Positions 7,701 through 15,872 are shown, counted from the stretch's first letter. The stretch: 39,159 nucleotides of DNA from an uncultured Schlesneria sp. (GCA_903840265.1 CAIMFH010000102.1:1-39159); one strand, 5' to 3'. Numbers and translations are program-made. Notes: a model not told the origin generated them from the letters alone.

Positions 7701-8657
7701 ATGGGAGAGAAGACAAGTCGCGCGAAAGTTTCAGTCGCCCTGGTCGGGGTTGGTTCGACTTGGGAGCTGCATTACCGCGACGCGATCCAACGCCTGTCAT
7801 CTAAATTGACCGTGAAAGCGATCTGCGATAGCGTGCAAATGCGAGCGGCAGTCGTCGCCGATGAATTCGAGGCGATGCCGATTTCTTGCCCGTGGCATCT
7901 GACTCAACGCACCGATCTGCACGCCTGGCTGATCCTCGACCCTGGCTGGTTCGATACGTATCCGGCGGCCCTTGCGGTGCAACATGGCCGCCCGGCCCTG
8001 TACGCAAACACATTTTGCGCCCCGATCACCAAGCTTTTGCCCCTGATGCTTGAAGCGGTGGAATGTGGCGAACCCCTGATGCCCGAGTTTCCACAGCGGT
8101 TCACTCCTTCGACAACTCGCCTGCGCGAACTGATCGCCACGAAGTTTGGACCGGTCCACAAGATCGAGGTCACCGTCCCACTTTCTGAAGTCACGGCCGC
8201 TGACGTGACCGATTGGCTGACTCAGAATCAACCCGGCGCAATCGGCCTGTTCGACTGGTGTGCCTGCCTGGTCGGAACGCCCTGCACCGCGGTCTCGTTC
8301 CAAACCATGTCGACAGGGTCACAGTTACAGCTCAGCTTTGCAGCCCGAGCATCTCAGCCGAATGATCCCCCCACAGCCACGATTCACTTCGCCCCCGATG
8401 CGATCGACTGTCGCCAGGTGGAATGCGAGCGAGGTTCGGCGAGCCTGGGTGGGAAGACTCAGATCTCCTGGCAAGCGGGCGAAGAATGCGGACAGGAGAT
8501 CCACGGCAACGAGCGTTCCCCATACGAAATCATCCTCGACCAATTCTGCCGCCGAGCCCTGGGGGGCCTCGTCCCCGTCCCCACGGTGACCGATGCCATT
8601 CAAGCGATCACCACAATGCAAATGGCTTTGGCAGCGGTTGCAGCTCCTCGCGTTTAA
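7701..8657 (+). CDS. Gfo/Idh/MocA-like oxidoreductase, possibly non-catalytic
   Basis: This protein of about 318 residues opens with a Rossmann nucleotide-binding segment (VALVGVGSTWELHYRDAI), as in the Gfo/Idh/MocA NAD(P)-dependent sugar dehydrogenase family. Where canonical members carry the EKP motif with its catalytic lysine, this one reads GRPALYANTFCAP, so the lysine is missing. The C-terminal part (about residues 130-310) is compatible with the family's alpha/beta dimer domain, ending in a typical TVTDAIQAITTMQMAL helix. The upstream frame is open to 7236, but that part overlaps the divergent gene; ATG codons at 7656 and 7701 are candidate starts and I chose the latter. The stop codon lies inside a palindromic repeat half-unit. 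Confidence 0.72.
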   Translation: MGEKTSRAKVSVALVGVGSTWELHYRDAIQRLSSKLTVKAICDSVQMRAAVVADEFEAMPISCPWHLTQRTDLHAWLILDPGWFDTYPAALAVQHGRPALYANTFCAPITKLLPLMLEAVECGEPLMPEFPQRFTPSTTRLRELIATKFGPVHKIEVTVPLSEVTAADVTDWLTQNQPGAIGLFDWCACLVGTPCTAVSFQTMSTGSQLQLSFAARASQPNDPPTATIHFAPDAIDCRQVECERGSASLGGKTQISWQAGEECGQEIHGNERSPYEIILDQFCRRALGGLVPVPTVTDAIQAITTMQMALAAVAAPRV

Positions 8658-8681
8658 CCGCGCGGGGAATCGCCCCGCGCG
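8651..8681. repeat. TTTAACCG GC-rich palindrome, half unit and likely terminator
   Basis: CGTTTAACCG leads into a perfect 9-bp stem, CGCGCGGGG (8659-8667) with CCCCGCGCG (8673-8681), loop AATCG. It covers the stop codon of the preceding gene. The same unit occurs twice, head to head, at 24355-24440. It has no T-run after it, so terminator function is uncertain. Confidence 0.8.
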
Positions 8682-8766
8682 TTCCTCTGCTCGGGCGTAA
8701 TTACGCCTCACAACCGCCTCCACCGCAACAACTTGCCACGAATCTCATTTCGTGACAGGGGCTGAC

Positions 8767-8794
8767 TGGACAGTAATCCGCTCGGCTGTAATAC
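8767..8794 (+). promoter_or_regulatory. Possible promoter for the tRNA pair
   Basis: TGGACA (8767-8772) and TAATAC (8789-8794) are separated by 16 bases and lie about 80 bases before the first tRNA. The match to the sigma-70 consensus is modest, so this is a suggestion only. Confidence 0.25.
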
Positions 8795-8872
8795 TATTCC
8801 CTCTTCCGTCCGACCGGCAGTTGGCCTTGGCCAAGGGATCACCCTCCCAAGCCGTTCGATCAGAAGGTGTTA

Positions 8873-8946
8873 GGGCGTATAGCTCAGTTGGCTAGAGCGC
8901 AGCTCTGATAAAGCTGAGGTCCGTGGTTCGAATCCACGTACGCCCA
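8873..8946 (+). tRNA. tRNA-Ile (GAU)
   Basis: The full cloverleaf is visible in 74 bases: acceptor GGGCGTA (8873-8879) pairs with TACGCCC (8939-8945), the D arm reads AGCTCAGTTGGCTAGAGC, the anticodon loop CTGATAA gives GAU, and the T arm contains GGTTCGAATCC. The discriminator is A. The 3' CCA is not encoded (bases after the discriminator are CCT). It heads a two-gene transcript with tRNA-Ala. Confidence 0.96.
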
Positions 8947-9018
8947 CCTCAGGGCCACCGATCCCAAACCGGTGGTTCACTAAATCTGCAGGTTACTCAT
9001 CCAGAGTCACCTGCACTC

Positions 9019-9091
9019 GGGGACGTAGCTCAATTGGGAGAGCGCTGGCTTTGCAAGCCTGAGGTTACGGGTTCGACCCCCGTCGTCTCCA
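9019..9091 (+). tRNA. tRNA-Ala (UGC)
   Basis: 73 bases fold as a tRNA: acceptor GGGGACG (9019-9025) pairs with CGTCTCC (9084-9090) with one G-U pair, the anticodon loop TTTGCAA gives UGC, and the T arm holds GGTTCGACC. The discriminator is A and CCA is not encoded. It follows tRNA-Ile by 72 bases, the order usually found in the 16S-23S spacer, but no rRNA sequence is present on either side. Confidence 0.96.
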
Positions 9092-9097
9092 CTCAAC

Positions 9098-9136
9098 AAA
9101 CAGCCCTGTCCGCAGAATCTGCGGACAGGGCTGTTT
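9098..9136. terminator. Strong bidirectional terminator hairpin
   Basis: A 17-bp perfect stem (AAACAGCCCTGTCCGCA at 9098-9114 with its complement at 9120-9136) has loop GAATC and A/T-rich flanks. It lies 7 bases after tRNA-Ala and 65 bases after the stop of the convergent gene at 9202, so it can serve both transcripts. Confidence 0.85.
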
Positions 9137-9201
9137 GCTTTGAATCGTTGAGTTCTGATTGGCCTTCGCAGCAACGCTCGCCGTTCGAGACATCGAAATC
9201 G

Positions 9202-12174
9202 TTAGTCGTGATCGACTTCCTTCCAGAAAACTTCGGCCGATTTGTCGTCGATGGTGCTTAGCGTCGACAAGGAACGGAGTAGCTCGGTATCTCGATCTCG
9301 CTTGAAATCCAACTGGATTTCCGTCAGCGGCATGCCTTTCAGCGGGGCGAGGTCTGTGACAGCTGTGCCTTGAATCCACAAGTGAGTCAGTGGCATTCCA
9401 TTGATGGACGACAAGTCATTGACGTTGGTACGGTCGAGATACAGTTGTTCCAGCGGCATTCCAGTGAGCGGCCGGAGATCCTTGATCAGATTGCAGCCGG
9501 CGCTCAAGTATCGCAACGGCCTCCCTTTCAGCGGCGACAAATCTCTCAGCTTGCCTTTACGCGGCTGGCTGCCCCGGCATGACACCGCATTCAGCTTGGG
9601 AAATGCCTGGATTGGCGAAATGTCAGTGACATTGTCTGTTAGAAAAGTGACTCCGTCGACGACTTCGTCCACGATGTTGCCCGCGACGACACCGTCAAAA
9701 CCAGGATTGAGTTCCCGCATCTTCCTGGTCACGGCATCTACTTGCTGATCGGCAGGCATCGCAGCGACCTCTTTCATCCACTGCTGAAACGCCGATTGCT
9801 GACTTTCCACGTCCTTCCAAAATGTTTCCACCGGTACGCGGTTGATCGTTTCCAACTTCTTGATGGCGCGAAGCTGTTCGATATCTCGAGACGGCAGGAA
9901 GTCGAGGTGGATATGCTTCAGTGGCACGTCCTTTAGAGGAGATAAGTCGGTGACATCGCTGTCGATCATCCAGAGTTCTTCGAGCAGCGACCCTTTGAGT
10001 GCCAGCAGGTCAACAACTGAAGTCTTGCCGTTAATGCCCAAGACTTTAACGGGCATTTCCCTGATCAGCGACAGGTCGCGCACTTGCGTTACGTCAACTT
10101 GCAGATGCCTCAGCGGCAGGCCCTTCAATGCAGAGATATCGGACACGCTCGTTCCGGCACAATTCAGCACCGTCAGCGGCATGCCGCGCAGTGGCGAAAG
10201 GTCGGAAACAGCGGTGTAGGGGAAACTGAAAGTTTCAATCTGCATCCCCTTTAGCGGCGAGAGATCGACCAGTTTGCCTCTGACCTCTCCAGTTGGACTG
10301 ACGGTGCCATCGCAACGCAGGGCCTTCAAACCTGCCAATGCTCGTATTGGCGCAATGTTCGTCACGTTGTCAGTGACAATCTCGAAGCCGGTAACGATGT
10401 CGTTCTCAATAGTCGGCGTCACCTTACCGTCAAAGTCCGGATTCAATTCAATCAGTTTCTTGCTGACGGCTTCGATCTGCTGCTCGGCAGGCTTCGACGC
10501 AGCGTCCTTCATCCATTGTTCGAAGGCAGGGGAGTTGTAGCCAATAAGCGGTTGGCCGAAGTCACCGGCATCGTACTTCTTCCAGAATTCCTCAGCGGGG
10601 AGGCCTTTACCGGCATCATAATAGATGGTGTCCAAGCTTTTCATCTGGCGGAGTACGCTCAATCCTCGCGTTACATTCGCCAACTTGAACAAGACGCTCC
10701 GTAATGGCATTCCCTCCAATGCTGACAGGTCTGATATCTTGTAAGTATCGCACCAGATCATTTGTAGAGGCATCCCTTGAAGAGGCGACAGGTCCGAGAC
10801 ATTCGTCCAGCCACACTTGAACAGTATCAGCTGCATTCCCTTCAACGGTGACAAGTCAGTAACGCGAGTGACTCCACAATCCAGGGACTGCAACGGCATT
10901 CCGCGAAGAGGCTTCAAATCAGACACATTCGTATATGTAAGTATTAGTTGTGTAAGTGGGAGTCCCGTCAGTGGTGACAGGTCCTCCAATCGCCCGAGTC
11001 CTTTGCCACTTCCACTGCAATCTAAATCATGTAGCCCAGTTAGTGCGCGTAACGGCGAAATGTCAGTCACATGGTCCGTCGACAGATTCAATCCGACAAC
11101 TTTGCCATTCTCAATTCGAGGTGTCAGGGCACCATCAAATTCAGGGTTTAGTTCTCGCAGCTTTTTTGTAACAGCTTTCGTCTGCTTATCAGCAGACATC
11201 ACCTGTACATCCTTCATCCATTCTTTAAACTCAAGGCCGTCAATGTTCGCGGTCTTGGTCAAACTCGCTTGCTTCACCGTTGCCACCGTCAGCGAAACCC
11301 GAAAGCCAATATCGACATTATCGGCCGCCGGGTCGTGGGAAAAACGGGACGACGCACGGCAGTTGACTTCGGGGCGATACCAACTGCCGCCCCGAATCAT
11401 GCGGAATTGATCGCCGGAAGACGGGCCACGTGGGTTAATCGCAGGCGTTTGGGCGAACTCACGATAGTACTTTTGTTCCCAATCGTCATGGACCCATTCC
11501 CAGACATTACCTAGCACATCGAACAAGCCGAACGGATTCGCTTTCAACTCCCCGACCGCATGCGTGCGAACACCAGAGTTCGCACTAGACCAGCCAACAC
11601 GCAGCAGATCATCGTTCTGGTCGCCGATCCAGAATTGTTTCGTCGTGCCTGAGCGACACGCAAACTCCCATTCTGCCTCAGTAGGCAAGCGGTATCCCGT
11701 CCCATTGAGTTGTGTGATGGTGTCGCCGTCACGGAGGTAGAACGGCTTCATCTTCTCTTGCATACTCAGCTTCGCACAGAATTCTGCTGCGTCCTTCCAA
11801 CTCACCCATTCCACGGGGAAGCTGGAGGTCTCCATCCCAGCGACTGATGCATTTTCATCACCAGTTGGTGAGAAATGTGAGGGATTGGTTCCCATCACTT
11901 TTGCGTATTCGGCCTGCGTCACTTCATAAATGCCTATGTAGGTCGGCTGGGTCAGAATGACCTTGTGTGCCGGACCTTCGCTTTCAATTGGACTTTTCCA
12001 GCTGGCGTCCAAAACTTTGACGGCTTCTTCGATTTCCGCCGCCGTGCTGCCCATCGTAAACTCACCGGGTGGGATTAGCCGAAACTTCATTCCGATGCTG
12101 TTCGTGTACTCCACGGGGACCTTCAGATAGGTGGCCCACTCATCCTGATGTCTTCTCGCCTGAGTCACCGTCAT
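9202..12174 (-). CDS. FGE-like (SUMF1) domain fused to triplicated leucine-rich repeats
   Basis: This 990-residue protein begins with a formylglycine-generating-enzyme-like domain (about residues 21-297: VEYTNSIGMKF, PPGEFTMGS, FPVEWVSWKDAAEFC, YRLPTEAEWEFACRSG, GNVWEWVHDDW, IRGGSWY, DIGFRV). Only one cysteine (VNCRASSR) of the paired active-site cysteines of true FGEs is visible, so oxidase activity is doubtful. Three related modules follow, starting near residues 311, 550 and 794. Each opens with a W-M-K-[DE] helix and an ELNP-FDG segment, then LRRs of the form VTDLSPLKGMPL. No signal peptide is seen. An in-frame TAA four codons before the ATG fixes the start, with GGGA upstream. The N-terminal 20 residues resemble the linker that in larger relatives joins a kinase to the FGE domain. 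The role is probably protein binding or scaffolding. Confidence 0.86.
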   Translation of the reverse strand: MTVTQARRHQDEWATYLKVPVEYTNSIGMKFRLIPPGEFTMGSTAAEIEEAVKVLDASWKSPIESEGPAHKVILTQPTYIGIYEVTQAEYAKVMGTNPSHFSPTGDENASVAGMETSSFPVEWVSWKDAAEFCAKLSMQEKMKPFYLRDGDTITQLNGTGYRLPTEAEWEFACRSGTTKQFWIGDQNDDLLRVGWSSANSGVRTHAVGELKANPFGLFDVLGNVWEWVHDDWEQKYYREFAQTPAINPRGPSSGDQFRMIRGGSWYRPEVNCRASSRFSHDPAADNVDIGFRVSLTVATVKQASLTKTANIDGLEFKEWMKDVQVMSADKQTKAVTKKLRELNPEFDGALTPRIENGKVVGLNLSTDHVTDISPLRALTGLHDLDCSGSGKGLGRLEDLSPLTGLPLTQLILTYTNVSDLKPLRGMPLQSLDCGVTRVTDLSPLKGMQLILFKCGWTNVSDLSPLQGMPLQMIWCDTYKISDLSALEGMPLRSVLFKLANVTRGLSVLRQMKSLDTIYYDAGKGLPAEEFWKKYDAGDFGQPLIGYNSPAFEQWMKDAASKPAEQQIEAVSKKLIELNPDFDGKVTPTIENDIVTGFEIVTDNVTNIAPIRALAGLKALRCDGTVSPTGEVRGKLVDLSPLKGMQIETFSFPYTAVSDLSPLRGMPLTVLNCAGTSVSDISALKGLPLRHLQVDVTQVRDLSLIREMPVKVLGINGKTSVVDLLALKGSLLEELWMIDSDVTDLSPLKDVPLKHIHLDFLPSRDIEQLRAIKKLETINRVPVETFWKDVESQQSAFQQWMKEVAAMPADQQVDAVTRKMRELNPGFDGVVAGNIVDEVVDGVTFLTDNVTDISPIQAFPKLNAVSCRGSQPRKGKLRDLSPLKGRPLRYLSAGCNLIKDLRPLTGMPLEQLYLDRTNVNDLSSINGMPLTHLWIQGTAVTDLAPLKGMPLTEIQLDFKRDRDTELLRSLSTLSTIDDKSAEVFWKEVDHD

Positions 12175-12208
12175 CGTAAATCCCGTTTAGATGAACGGTG
12201 ACATACTA

Positions 12209-12298
12209 CTGAGGCCTCACTTGAAAAATCAGAGCCTGCGTCACGCAGATCTGCTCTTTCTCCAATCGTGATTGGATACTGGGCGTGAGGAGCCTCAG
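12209..12298. repeat. Inverted repeat enclosing smaller hairpins
   Basis: CTGAGGCCTCAC (12209-12220) can pair with GTGAGGAGCCTCAG (12285-12298) with a small bulge. Inside are short hairpins such as CCAATC/GATTGG. It separates the TPR lipoprotein gene from the FGE-LRR gene downstream on the same strand and may end the TPR transcript. Confidence 0.5.
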
Positions 12299-12345
12299 TG
12301 GGGTCAGTTTACTGAATTTCGGATGCATCTCTGCGACGGCAGCAA

Positions 12346-13563
12346 TTATTTTTCCGCCGCCTCCTCTCCTTGTCGATAGGGCCTCTGCTGCTGGAAGAGG
12401 ATCAGGTTTTCTTGTCCGAGGTTCTTGTCTTCTTCGTCGATTGCTAACTCAATCGCCTGCTCTTGTCGTTTAATGGCTTTGGCCCAACCACCACATTCGG
12501 CGTGGGCGGCAGCGAGAGTATGCACATAGATCCACTCTTCCCAACCGGAAATCTGACAAGCCTGGGTGGCCAATAGAACTGCCATTTTTCCATCGCGCAG
12601 CTTGGCCTCGGGGCAAGTGGAGTGCAGCCAGGCAGCGCCATTGTGGGCAGAGGCAAGGCTTGGATCGATTTCGGTTGCGCTCTGGAAGTCAGTCATGGCA
12701 CCGTGGTAGTCGCCGTCCCTCTCCCTGGCACTACCTCGGTTGCTGTAAGCGTCTGCGTTTCGCGGCTCAAGTCGGATGCAGTGAGAGAAATCCTCGATCG
12801 CACCAGCATAGTCTTCTAGATAGACACGTGCATTTCCTCGATCCAGATACGCCGCCGCGTGACGCACATCCAGGCGGATCGTGCTGGTAAAATCTTTGAT
12901 AGCGGCCTCGAACTCGCTCTGCCCAAACAAGATCTGCCCTCGGGCGAAATGCGAGGCGACGTGTTTTGGATCGAGTTCAATTGCCTTCGTGAAGTCCTCG
13001 ATTGCCGAATCAAAATCGTCATTCGCAGCCGACCCGGTGGCTCGATACCAACAGGCTTGCGCGCTGCTCGGATTCAGCCGAATCGCGTCATCGTAGTCTT
13101 CGAACGCGTTTTCGATATCGCCGATACCTTGAAACGCGATCCCTCGGTTGCTGTAAACGAGGGCGTTCTTGGGATCAATCTCAATCGCTTTAGTTAAGTC
13201 CTTGATTGCGGCCTCATAGTCACCCATTGAAATGTAAACTTTCCCTCGCGTGACGTGGGACTGCTTCGAATTCGGATCTAATTCAATCGCTTTGGAAGCA
13301 TCGCGGATCGCTGCCTTGAAGTCGCCTTTGGCGACAGATGCCAAAGCTCGGAAGTCATAGGCGATGACAAGTTTCGGATCCAGGCGAATAGCCTCGGTGA
13401 AGTTTTCAATAGCTCGATCGAGCTGGTCTGCGTCCTGGGCCGCAACACCTTCGGCCAAGAACTTCAGCGCGGGCTGCGGAAGTACGGGCTGCGAATCCTT
13501 GGCACACCCGGCGATCAGTACCACAAGCATCAGAAATAATGCGACTAAGAAACGATTGATCAT
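12346..13563 (-). CDS. TPR-repeat lipoprotein
   Basis: This 405-residue protein starts with a lipoprotein signal (MINRFLVALFLMLVVLIAGC); the lipobox is LIAGC, with Cys20 as the acylation site. The rest is mostly tetratricopeptide repeats: at least eight 34-residue units are visible, each ending like A-I-E-D-F-T-K-A-I-E-L-D-P, with further helical pairs towards the C-terminus (GWAKAIKRQEQAIELA). TPRs act as protein-binding scaffolds, here probably at a membrane facing the periplasm. The frame is open 14 codons further upstream to 13605, but the lipoprotein signal fixes the ATG at 13563. It lies upstream of the FGE-LRR gene on the same strand, so a functional link is possible. Partner and process are unknown. 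Confidence 0.88.
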   Translation of the reverse strand: MINRFLVALFLMLVVLIAGCAKDSQPVLPQPALKFLAEGVAAQDADQLDRAIENFTEAIRLDPKLVIAYDFRALASVAKGDFKAAIRDASKAIELDPNSKQSHVTRGKVYISMGDYEAAIKDLTKAIEIDPKNALVYSNRGIAFQGIGDIENAFEDYDDAIRLNPSSAQACWYRATGSAANDDFDSAIEDFTKAIELDPKHVASHFARGQILFGQSEFEAAIKDFTSTIRLDVRHAAAYLDRGNARVYLEDYAGAIEDFSHCIRLEPRNADAYSNRGSARERDGDYHGAMTDFQSATEIDPSLASAHNGAAWLHSTCPEAKLRDGKMAVLLATQACQISGWEEWIYVHTLAAAHAECGGWAKAIKRQEQAIELAIDEEDKNLGQENLILFQQQRPYRQGEEAAEK

Positions 13564-13777
13564 TGGAAGGTACCGAGGGGCTTTGGTGTGTTGAGCGGCA
13601 TCCAAGTCGAAGACATCAGCGACACATTCACATGACTTATATCAAGGATCACCGTTACCTAGAACCGACGACTCGACAACGGCGCCCCCACGCATTCGAC
13701 GAATGGTGGACAGGGTTGTATCATCGCTGGACAGTGGGCCGGGATTATTTTGCGTCTGTGTGAATGAGGGATCGTCC

Positions 13778-14485
13778 ATGAAGTTGCATGCGTTTTTGTT
13801 GACCGGTGCAGTATTGATGGTGGGATGCGAAAAGAGCGTTCCTTCGAAGCCGCCTGTGCAGAGACCGACAGTTGGAAGTGCTGAGAAGACAACTTCTGAT
13901 CTGGGGGAATCGACCGCTACCACGGCGAGCGAAGCCGCCTCTGTGAAGGGTGCTGCACCTGCGCCAGTTAAGGTAACCGACGGTGCCGTTGAATTGAGCC
14001 CGGAAAACACGAAGGTGATGTTCGTTGGTGCCCATACGGGTGAAAAGCCGGATCCACGAACGGGCGGGTTTGAGAAGTTTTCGGGCAAGTTGACGGTCGA
14101 TGCCGGCAAGCTGACCGCGGTGTCGCTCGACATCATGACTGATTCGACCTGGACCGAAATCGGCGGCAAGCTGACGACTCACTTGAAGAGCCCTGACTTC
14201 CTGGACACGAAAGAGTTCCCCGAGATCAAGTTCCAATCGACAAAGGTCGAGACCGCTGACGGCAAGGCGACGATCACCGGCGACCTGACAATGCACGGCG
14301 AGACCAAGCCGATCACTATCCCTGCGACTGTGACGATCACCGATGCGGGGATCACGTTGGTTGCCGACTTTAAGGTTGATCGTGCCGAATTCGGCATGAC
14401 GACCGCCACCGACAAGGTAGAAAAAACGGTCGAGTTGAAGGTCATTGTCGGCGAGAAGACCGACGCGAAACCAGGACCAGCCTAA
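13778..14485 (+). CDS. YceI-family lipoprotein
   Basis: This 235-residue protein has a lipobox signal (MKLHAFLLTGAVLMVGC). A Ser/Thr/Ala/Pro-rich linker follows to about residue 65, and then a YceI-like domain to about 228. Recognisable features are the entry motif VMFVGAHTGEKPDPRTGGF, the central KLTTHLKSPDFLDTKEFPEI, the GDLTMHGETKPI strand and the terminal VKVDRAEFGMT-type strand. YceI domains are lipocalin-like barrels that bind isoprenoid-type lipids in characterised members; the ligand here is unknown. GAGGG at 13766-13770, 7 bases before the ATG, fixes the start. It is divergent from the TPR lipoprotein gene, separated by about 215 bases. Confidence 0.88.
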   Translation: MKLHAFLLTGAVLMVGCEKSVPSKPPVQRPTVGSAEKTTSDLGESTATTASEAASVKGAAPAPVKVTDGAVELSPENTKVMFVGAHTGEKPDPRTGGFEKFSGKLTVDAGKLTAVSLDIMTDSTWTEIGGKLTTHLKSPDFLDTKEFPEIKFQSTKVETADGKATITGDLTMHGETKPITIPATVTITDAGITLVADFKVDRAEFGMTTATDKVEKTVELKVIVGEKTDAKPGPA

Positions 14486-14510
14486 TGGCTGAGGGGCGAA
14501 GGCTGAGGGC
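14484..14510. repeat. GGCTGAGGG-type repeat, copy 2
   Basis: AATGGCTGAGGGG (14484-14496) and GGCTGAGGGC (14501-14510) match the arrangement at 6207-6233. The repeat begins within the stop codon of the YceI gene. Confidence 0.6.
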
Positions 14511-14534
14511 TAAGCGACAGAGGTGAGAGGACAT

Positions 14535-14595
14535 CATCTCGCGAGATGTCATTGTGCCACTGTGTTGAGGTCTTCGATCCAATGTCGAAGACCTC
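14535..14595 (+). terminator. Palindrome plus hairpin after the YceI gene
   Basis: CATCTCGCGAGATG (14535-14548) is a perfect palindrome, and GAGGTCTTCGA (14567-14577) pairs perfectly with TCGAAGACCTC (14585-14595). No T-run follows, so terminator function is only likely from position. Confidence 0.45.
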
Positions 14596-14670
14596 GACGT
14601 GGACAAGCCCCTTGAGCCGCCCTTTCTGGCAACGCCGTGAGCGATTTTCGATCCGTGGATAAACGTGGGT

Positions 14671-14704
14671 GTGCCACTGGTTGGCCGCTTCGGACAACCA
14701 GTGC
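14671..14704 (+). repeat. REP-like palindrome, copy A
   Basis: A 34-base unit starts GTGCCACTGGTTGG and ends CAACCAGTGC. It folds into a hairpin of 9 bp (14675-14683 with 14695-14703) capped by CCG/CGG around CTT. Its exact reverse complement is copy B at 14804-14837. Confidence 0.9.
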
Positions 14705-14803
14705 GATTGCCATCGAAAAGCCGTCTAACAAGGCGTCTCTACTCATTTTGAGTAATCGTTGGTTGCAGGCCCAACAGATCACCGTCATGCCGAGTTGGCG
14801 TCG

Positions 14804-14837
14804 GCACTGGTTGTCCGAAGCGGCCAACCAGTGGCAC
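14804..14837 (-). repeat. REP-like palindrome, copy B
   Basis: All 34 bases are the exact reverse complement of copy A, 99 bases away. The two form a head-to-head pair comparable to BIME arrangements of REP elements. Confidence 0.9.
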
Positions 14838-14914
14838 GTCTCTCGTAATTTTGAGCTTTCCCCGGGCGTTGCCCGGGGCTGATTTGTCTTGCCCCGTCGG
14901 GGCCAAGACCCTCT

Positions 14915-14940
14915 AAATCCGTGTTCAATCCGTGGCTAGA
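14915..14940. repeat. Dispersed ATCCGTG repeat, single copy
   Basis: AAATCCGTGTTCAATCCGTG and the following GCTAGA match the family seen at 2602, 4459, 5546 and 5657. It occupies the place where the ribosome site of the gene at 14946 would be expected. Confidence 0.75.
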
Positions 14941-14945
14941 CTTTC

Positions 14946-15788
14946 ATGGCTGACTCTCTAATCGGGATCGCGATTTCGATCGCAGTCTCGATGATCGTCT
15001 CGCTGCTGACTTCCGTCTGCTTCTCACGTGAGAGTGCCTCGCGTTATGCCGGGGCACTTGGAATTTCGGCCGGTTTTTTGGCGGCTTACGCGTATCTCGA
15101 ACCGCGAAATTTATCGCCGACGCTGCATTGGCAGTGGCTGCCGTGGCTTGTCGCTTGTGCCGCGATCATGGGGGCGATTGCGATCGCGACTGGTGTCGGT
15201 ACGATCGAACGCTTGGTCTTCGTGACGCTGTTCTCGCTCGCTGCGGCCTGGTTTCTGGTTCCCACTCGCGCCTCATTCGCCCCGATGCGGATGACGTACG
15301 TGATCAACTTCACGCTCGGCGTGACGCTGTTCTGGAATCTACTGGACCGACTGCTGACTCGGCCGAAGAATGATGGTGCCGTGTTCATCGCATTAGCCGC
15401 GACAGTGGCCAGTGGCTCGGCCTTGGTAGCGTTTGCCTTCAGTACTCGGATTGGCTTCCTAGGTGCCGCCGGAGCAACTGGTCTGGCGGGCGGCGTGCTG
15501 GCGTTCTTGTGGAAGCGCGATCCCGCAATCATCCGCGGTTTGATCGGCCCGGCGTGCATTCTCTTGGCGGGTGAATTGCTGACCGCCGAGATCAATGACG
15601 CGATCAACCCGCCGACGATTGCGCTGATCGCGATGGCACCGCTCATGCTTTGGCTGTTCGAAATGGGGCCGTTAGCAAAGCTCAAGGGGACTGCGGCCTG
15701 GTCAGCTAAGGCCACACTGGTCGCCCTGCCCCTTGTCGCAGCCTGGGGACTGTCGTGGTCGGGCATTCATGTTGGCGATTCGTGGTAA
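14946..15788 (+). CDS. Polytopic membrane protein of unknown function
   Basis: This 280-residue protein is strongly hydrophobic, with about eight candidate membrane helices, the first near residues 4-25 (SLIGIAISIAVSMIVSLLTSV) and the last near the C-terminus (ATLVALPLVAAWGLSW). Polar loops are short and contain few charged motifs (RLLTRPKNDG, WKRDPAII). No transporter signature was recognised. The start ATG has no ribosome site; a dispersed repeat lies directly upstream. It is preceded by the YceI lipoprotein gene on the same strand, but the repeat-rich 460-base gap argues against a tight operon. It is convergent with the MFS gene. Confidence 0.75.
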   Translation: MADSLIGIAISIAVSMIVSLLTSVCFSRESASRYAGALGISAGFLAAYAYLEPRNLSPTLHWQWLPWLVACAAIMGAIAIATGVGTIERLVFVTLFSLAAAWFLVPTRASFAPMRMTYVINFTLGVTLFWNLLDRLLTRPKNDGAVFIALAATVASGSALVAFAFSTRIGFLGAAGATGLAGGVLAFLWKRDPAIIRGLIGPACILLAGELLTAEINDAINPPTIALIAMAPLMLWLFEMGPLAKLKGTAAWSAKATLVALPLVAAWGLSWSGIHVGDSW

Positions 15789-15872
15789 GGTCTCGTCGGA
15801 GCGACGATGCATCCAAGAAACGAATTGCCCAGTTCATCTGGCAACGATGGGAAGCATTCCATCACGAGAGGC

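Larger units (their letters stand above)
14486..14945. other. Intergenic repeat-rich region, 460 bases
   Basis: No gene was found. The region holds the GGCTGAGGG repeat, the palindrome/hairpin at 14535-14595, REP-like copies A and B, two GC-rich hairpins (CCCCGGGC/GCCCGGGG at 14860-14878 and GCCCC/GGGGC at 14891-14903), and one ATCCGTG repeat at 14915-14940 that ends 5 bases before the next start codon. Confidence 0.7.
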
